Part shown: positions 59,582 through 64,000 of the stretch, in pieces
How the letters are laid out: every line of letters begins with the position of its first letter
How positions within the stretch are numbered: the stretch's first letter is position 1
Assembly: GCA_032207245.1 (NCBI GenBank)
Contig: CM063510.1
Span: 53,578,644 to 53,642,643, forward strand
Direction: 5' to 3'
DNA length: 64,000 bases
From: Pardosa pseudoannulata
Taxonomy: Eukaryota; Arthropoda; Arachnida; Araneae; Lycosidae
Notes under the pieces: model-generated
What the model was told of the DNA's origin: nothing
Seen by the model: the letters and a program-made list of their open reading frames with translations, nothing else
Databases searched by the model: none
Made by a program: the position numbers and the translations under genes

Positions 59582-61093
59582 AATATCACTTTTCAAAAAC
59601 ATACGTTGGTTTTTCGTTAAGTCATAAAATATATGTAAACTTTCATTCCTCTTCCCCGCAGACCTCTTCATTCCGCATTATCAAGTATGGTATACCTATT
59701 TTCAAGATTGTGAGGCAATTTGACTCATAGCATATGAAAATAAATATAGTAATAAATATATTATAAAATAAATATAAAGTATATAAAGTATAGTATACAG
59801 TAAATATAGAGAAGAAGTCGAAAACACTTCCATTTCAATGACAGAAATTCATGCTACTGACGCGCGAAAGAATTGTCAAGTTCAACAATCATGCAAAAGA
59901 AACAGATGTAGAAACCATTGTGCTAAATGTAATAGAAATGTTTTCGGAAAATGTGTTTCAAAAACAGATTTTATAAGTAAAAAATGCCTTCCATGAATTT
60001 TTTGATAAAAAACATCTCATTTAAATTAATTTGGAACATTCTTTTTTTGCAAAAAAATTTTCTTGTATGAGTTAAATTGGCTCACTTCTGTAAAAATAGG
60101 TGTATGATCAACATCCGTAAATCTTGTGTTAAACACACATTAGAAATCATGGGTAAACATTTTGTAGTAATCTATTAAAAATTAAGCCATGAGGAGTAGT
60201 TTAAAAATTAACAAAATAAATTTCATAGAAGTGAGTTTTTCACATACGAAGACTGTCAAAAAGTTAGTTGTGCTATTCAAAAATACAAAAAAAAATAGAA
60301 ATTTTACAACACCTTAATTTGTATATTGAAGTTCCTTGTAATATCTTCTTTTTTGGGTATTTACCTCTGTTATTTAAACATTACGTAGGCCACGTTTCTC
60401 ACTTTTAAATCAGTTCTTACTCATATTTTTTACTAATTTTGCTTTATTGATGAAAATTAGATATATTATTTAGGTATTATTTTAAGGTATTTCGCATATT
60501 TAAGCATTATATCGTAGGTTGATTGAATAGCTAATTTTCAGAAAATGCATTTATATCTGCATGCTTAATGTTTTATGAAAAATCTTGATCTAAGTTTAAA
60601 TTGACTTCTAATACCTTCAATGAAATTTAAAATTAGTACATAGATTAATTTAAACCCACATTAGAAATGATGGGAAAACATTTTATAGTAATCAGTTAAA
60701 AATTCTTGAACAGTTAAAAAATTAATAAAACAAATGGTGAGTTTTTTAAAATAAGCAGACAGTCAAAACGTTAGTTGTGCTACTCAAAAATACATAAAAG
60801 GATCGAAATTTTACAATACCTTAATTTATATAAGTTCCATACAATCTCTTCTTTTTGATGTACTTACCACCGTTATTTAAGCATTATATAGATCAAGTTT
60901 TTCAACTTTTTCTACTAATTTTGCTTTATTGTTCAAAATTAGATTGGAACATATTTAGGTATTATCTTTTTGGTTGATTTAATAGGTAATTTATAGGAAA
61001 TTTTATATCTGCATGGTGAATGTATTAAAAAATCCTGATCTTTCTAGGTTTAAAATAACTTCTTATAGCCTCATCAAAATTTAAAATGAATAC

Positions 61094-61133
61094 TGTTGTG
61101 GTGGAGTACCCTAAACATAGCTGCACTCTCACA
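61094..61133. mobile_element. 40-bp TG...CA insertion with 5-bp duplication
   Basis: TGTTGTGGTGGAGTACCCTA begins it and GCACTCTCACA ends it. AATAC flanks both sides (61089-61093 and 61134-61138). Other array units read GAATACATAGATT without it. The shape is that of an LTR, but it is far shorter than any LTR I know. Confidence 0.5.
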
Positions 61134-62000
61134 AATACATAGATTTGTTTAAACACACATTACAAATTATGGGTAAACATTTTATATTAATCTATTAAAA
61201 ATCAAGCCTTGAGAAGCAGTTTAAAAATTAGCAATACAAATTTCATAGAAGTGAATTTTTAAAATACGAAGACTGTCAAAAAGTTAGTTGTACTATTAAA
61301 AAATACAAAAAAATAATACAAATTTTACAATACATTAATATGTATACTAAAGTTACATCCAATATCTTCTTTTTGACGTATTTATCTCCGTTATTAAAAC
61401 ATTATGTAGGCCAAGTTTCCAACTTTTAAATCATTTCTTGCTCTATAACTTTCAACATGTTTTTACTAATTTTGCTTTATTGCTGAAAATTAGATTTTGA
61501 TTATAGATTTCATTTAGGTATTGGTGTTATTTTGCATATTGTTATTTCGCATAGGTATTATTTTGTCTGTTACTTGACTGTTTAATTTACAGAAAATGCA
61601 TTTATATCTTCATGCTTAATGCTTTATGAAAAATTCTGATCTAACTGTAAATTGACTTATAATAACCTCATTGATATATAAAATGAGTACATAGATTAAT
61701 TTAAACGCACATTAGGAATGATGGGTAAAAATATTGTATTAATCAATTAAAAATTAATTCGTGAAGAACAGTTGAACAATTAAAACAAATTGTGAGTTTT
61801 TTTCAAATACGCAGACAATCATAAAGTTAGTTGTGCTACTCAACAATACAAAAAAGAATCGAAATTTTACAATACCTTAACTTATATACTAATGTTCCAT
61901 GCAATATCATCTTCTCGATGTATTTACTTCCATTATTTAAACGTTATGTGAATCAAGTTTTTCATTCCTTCTGCAAAAATTACGTACAACATCCAATAGC

Positions 62001-63015
62001 CATTCTTGGATTGTAGCTTTCCCTTTGATAGCTCAGTAGTATTATTTCTTTCAAAGTTCTTCTTTTATGTATCAATATCATAGAAGTTACACTGCAAAAA
62101 CACTGACTCCTATAAAGGATTATCCCGCATTTCCTACTTAAAATTTTCAGAAATTAGCACGCTCGTTTTGCTGTATGTTTTTTAAGATAGCTTTACTTTT
62201 TTGCATTGCATTTTCATTGTGTATTTCACACAAATGCTAGGTGCAGTTGAAACTTTTGGTCCACAAAAAAACAAATCAGTGTACAAGCAATTCCAATTTG
62301 GATGTCATTTGCTGATTTTCAGACTACTTTACAATCGATTATCAGACAAACTAAATTTGCCACGTGAAAACTGTTATGTCACATGATACTGATAAATGTC
62401 TGAAGTGTTGCCACAAAGTTTAGTCAAAATAATTTTTCTCTGAAAATTTTGTCGAAGGGGGGCAACTATTTCGTGCGTTGGAATAATCTACGTATATATA
62501 ATTTTAAGAATAAATTTTGATGTGATTAATTTATTTATATTGCAGTTTATTTGTATATAAATTTTTATAAAAATTATGTTAATAATTTATAAAGACGAAA
62601 AGACTTAAAACTCAAGCCAACCCCCCTTAAAAGTTTGCGTTCACCCTAACATCAAGTAGAGTTTAACAGACAACAACCACTATCTATCAAATTCATATAA
62701 ATTAAATCAGTTATTTTGCATACACTTTTGTATTAAACATCAACATCTCCTTACAAACGAATATAATTAGTGTATGAATTTATTTTTTTTACAGATTTTC
62801 AAATTCATTTTCGTGTACTAATTGTTCATTTTTTACATTTTTGAATTATTTTTCAGATTATTGTTAACCAATGTTTTCAAATTAAAACACTGGTTAATAA
62901 TAATCAAAGGTTATTTATTAGCTAAGTGTGAGAAAACAAAAGAGTTTTAAAAGTAACTTTTTATTTATTCTGTCAATCAAACAAAATTTGTCAAAAAAAA
63001 AAGTAAACATTTAAA

Positions 63016-63018
<3 letters not shown>
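62001..63018. other. AT-rich sequence, nothing recognised
   Basis: No features. The 61-codon frames here have no similarity I can see. Confidence 0.45.
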
Positions 63019-63507
<489 letters not shown>

Positions 63508-63562
63508 ACGTATAATCTCTTGAGTGTTTCTTATTTTTTGTCAATTCTATGGTAATAACTAG

Positions 63563-63645
63563 GAATGCAGCGGATGTCAATTTGGCCGGATAACGGATAC
63601 CGGATATCTGGCCAGAGTTTCAGCTGGATATCCGGCCGGATGTCA
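63563..63645. mobile_element. GGATATCCGG-rich element end, possibly hAT-type
   Basis: GCAGCGGATGTCAATTTGGC is followed by GGATACCGGATATCTGGCC and GGATATCCGGCCGGATGTC, short inverted motifs dense over 80 bases. Such ends recall subterminal repeats of some hAT elements, but no second end is in the window. Confidence 0.35.
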
Positions 63646-64000
63646 GTATGTTTCGCACTTTTCTTTTTGAATTCATTTTAAATAAATCAGCATCATGTAC
63701 TTTATTTTTGCAACCAAACTGTAGTTTTTCCTCACCTTTTATATTTTTTAATTAGTCAACTATTTGTACTATAATTTATTTTAAATTTTTCTTTATTTTA
63801 AGTTTCAGTACTCAATACCTCAATTCGACATTGTTTAATTAGAAAAATCAAATCTAAATAAAAGCATTTTTAACACTCCTTTACCTTCCTTCTTTAATGG
63901 TTTTTATGTTTGAGTATAAAAAATTTCAAGAACATATTCCCACATTTTTTTAGTAAATTGCCTTTATTCTTCTATCCTCCAAAAAAGTAAGTTTTGTCTC
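63646..64000. other. AT-rich sequence to window end
   Basis: It may be the interior of the element whose end is at 63563. No domain is recognised. Confidence 0.4.

Overview
This is a 64 kb piece of a large, AT-rich, repeat-dominated animal genome. There are no operons, no Shine-Dalgarno-led genes and no long host open reading frame. The commonest element, a SINE with a tRNA-Arg-like head and a CCAAAC-type tail, occurs with Tc1/mariner, hAT, piggyBac, pogo/Tigger, Harbinger and Helitron DNA elements and with solo LTRs. The most likely source is an arthropod, probably an arachnid such as a spider. That is inference from repeat style and recall, not proof. I find no host protein-coding gene I can defend. 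Almost every open frame is chance, low complexity, or sits inside a repeat. The only recognisable coding sequence is broken transposase: a Tc1-like DDE fragment, two piggyBac C-terminal relics, a Tigger N-terminal helix-turn-helix joined to its C-terminal tail, and a hAT dimerisation domain.

Layout. 0-1 kb: a 520-bp tandem duplication. 2.2-8.4 kb: a tandem duplication of about 3 kb carrying SINEs and a piggyBac MITE, with its right breakpoint inside a hAT MITE. 8.5-16 kb: a run of SINEs with clean target duplications, an 801-bp solo LTR, and a SINE/piggyBac/SINE nest. 16.2-16.8 kb: Tc1 relic. 17.3-19.7 kb: 0.49-kb tandem repeats split by a piggyBac MITE. 20.8-25.1 kb: a 160-bp array running into a degenerate duplication with a second solo LTR. 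25-29 kb: AT-rich, mostly featureless. 29.0-30.1 kb: a cluster of nested inverted repeats. 30.7-31.3 kb: a GC-richer island with CRE-like motifs. 32.7-33.8 kb: a tract of almost only A and C. 34.1-42.1 kb: Helitrons, a 127-bp array, piggyBac remains and a 2.3-kb tandem duplication. 42.8-46.8 kb: a 193-bp array and its higher-order duplication. 47-48.6 kb: a Helitron holding a solo LTR and a Harbinger MITE. 50.7-52.8 kb: a Tigger MITE with a nested piggyBac MITE, then a hAT element. 52.9-54.3 kb: a 42-codon minisatellite split by an insertion. 57.9-62 kb: a long array of about 0.4-kb units. 59.5 and 63.0 kb: microsatellites.

The main value of the window is its insertion history. Paralogous empty sites inside the duplications let many insertions be ordered in time without outside data. 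Some duplicated stretches (23.6-26.3 and 35.2-35.6 kb) differ from their partners by many short deletions and could be poorly polished assembly rather than biology.
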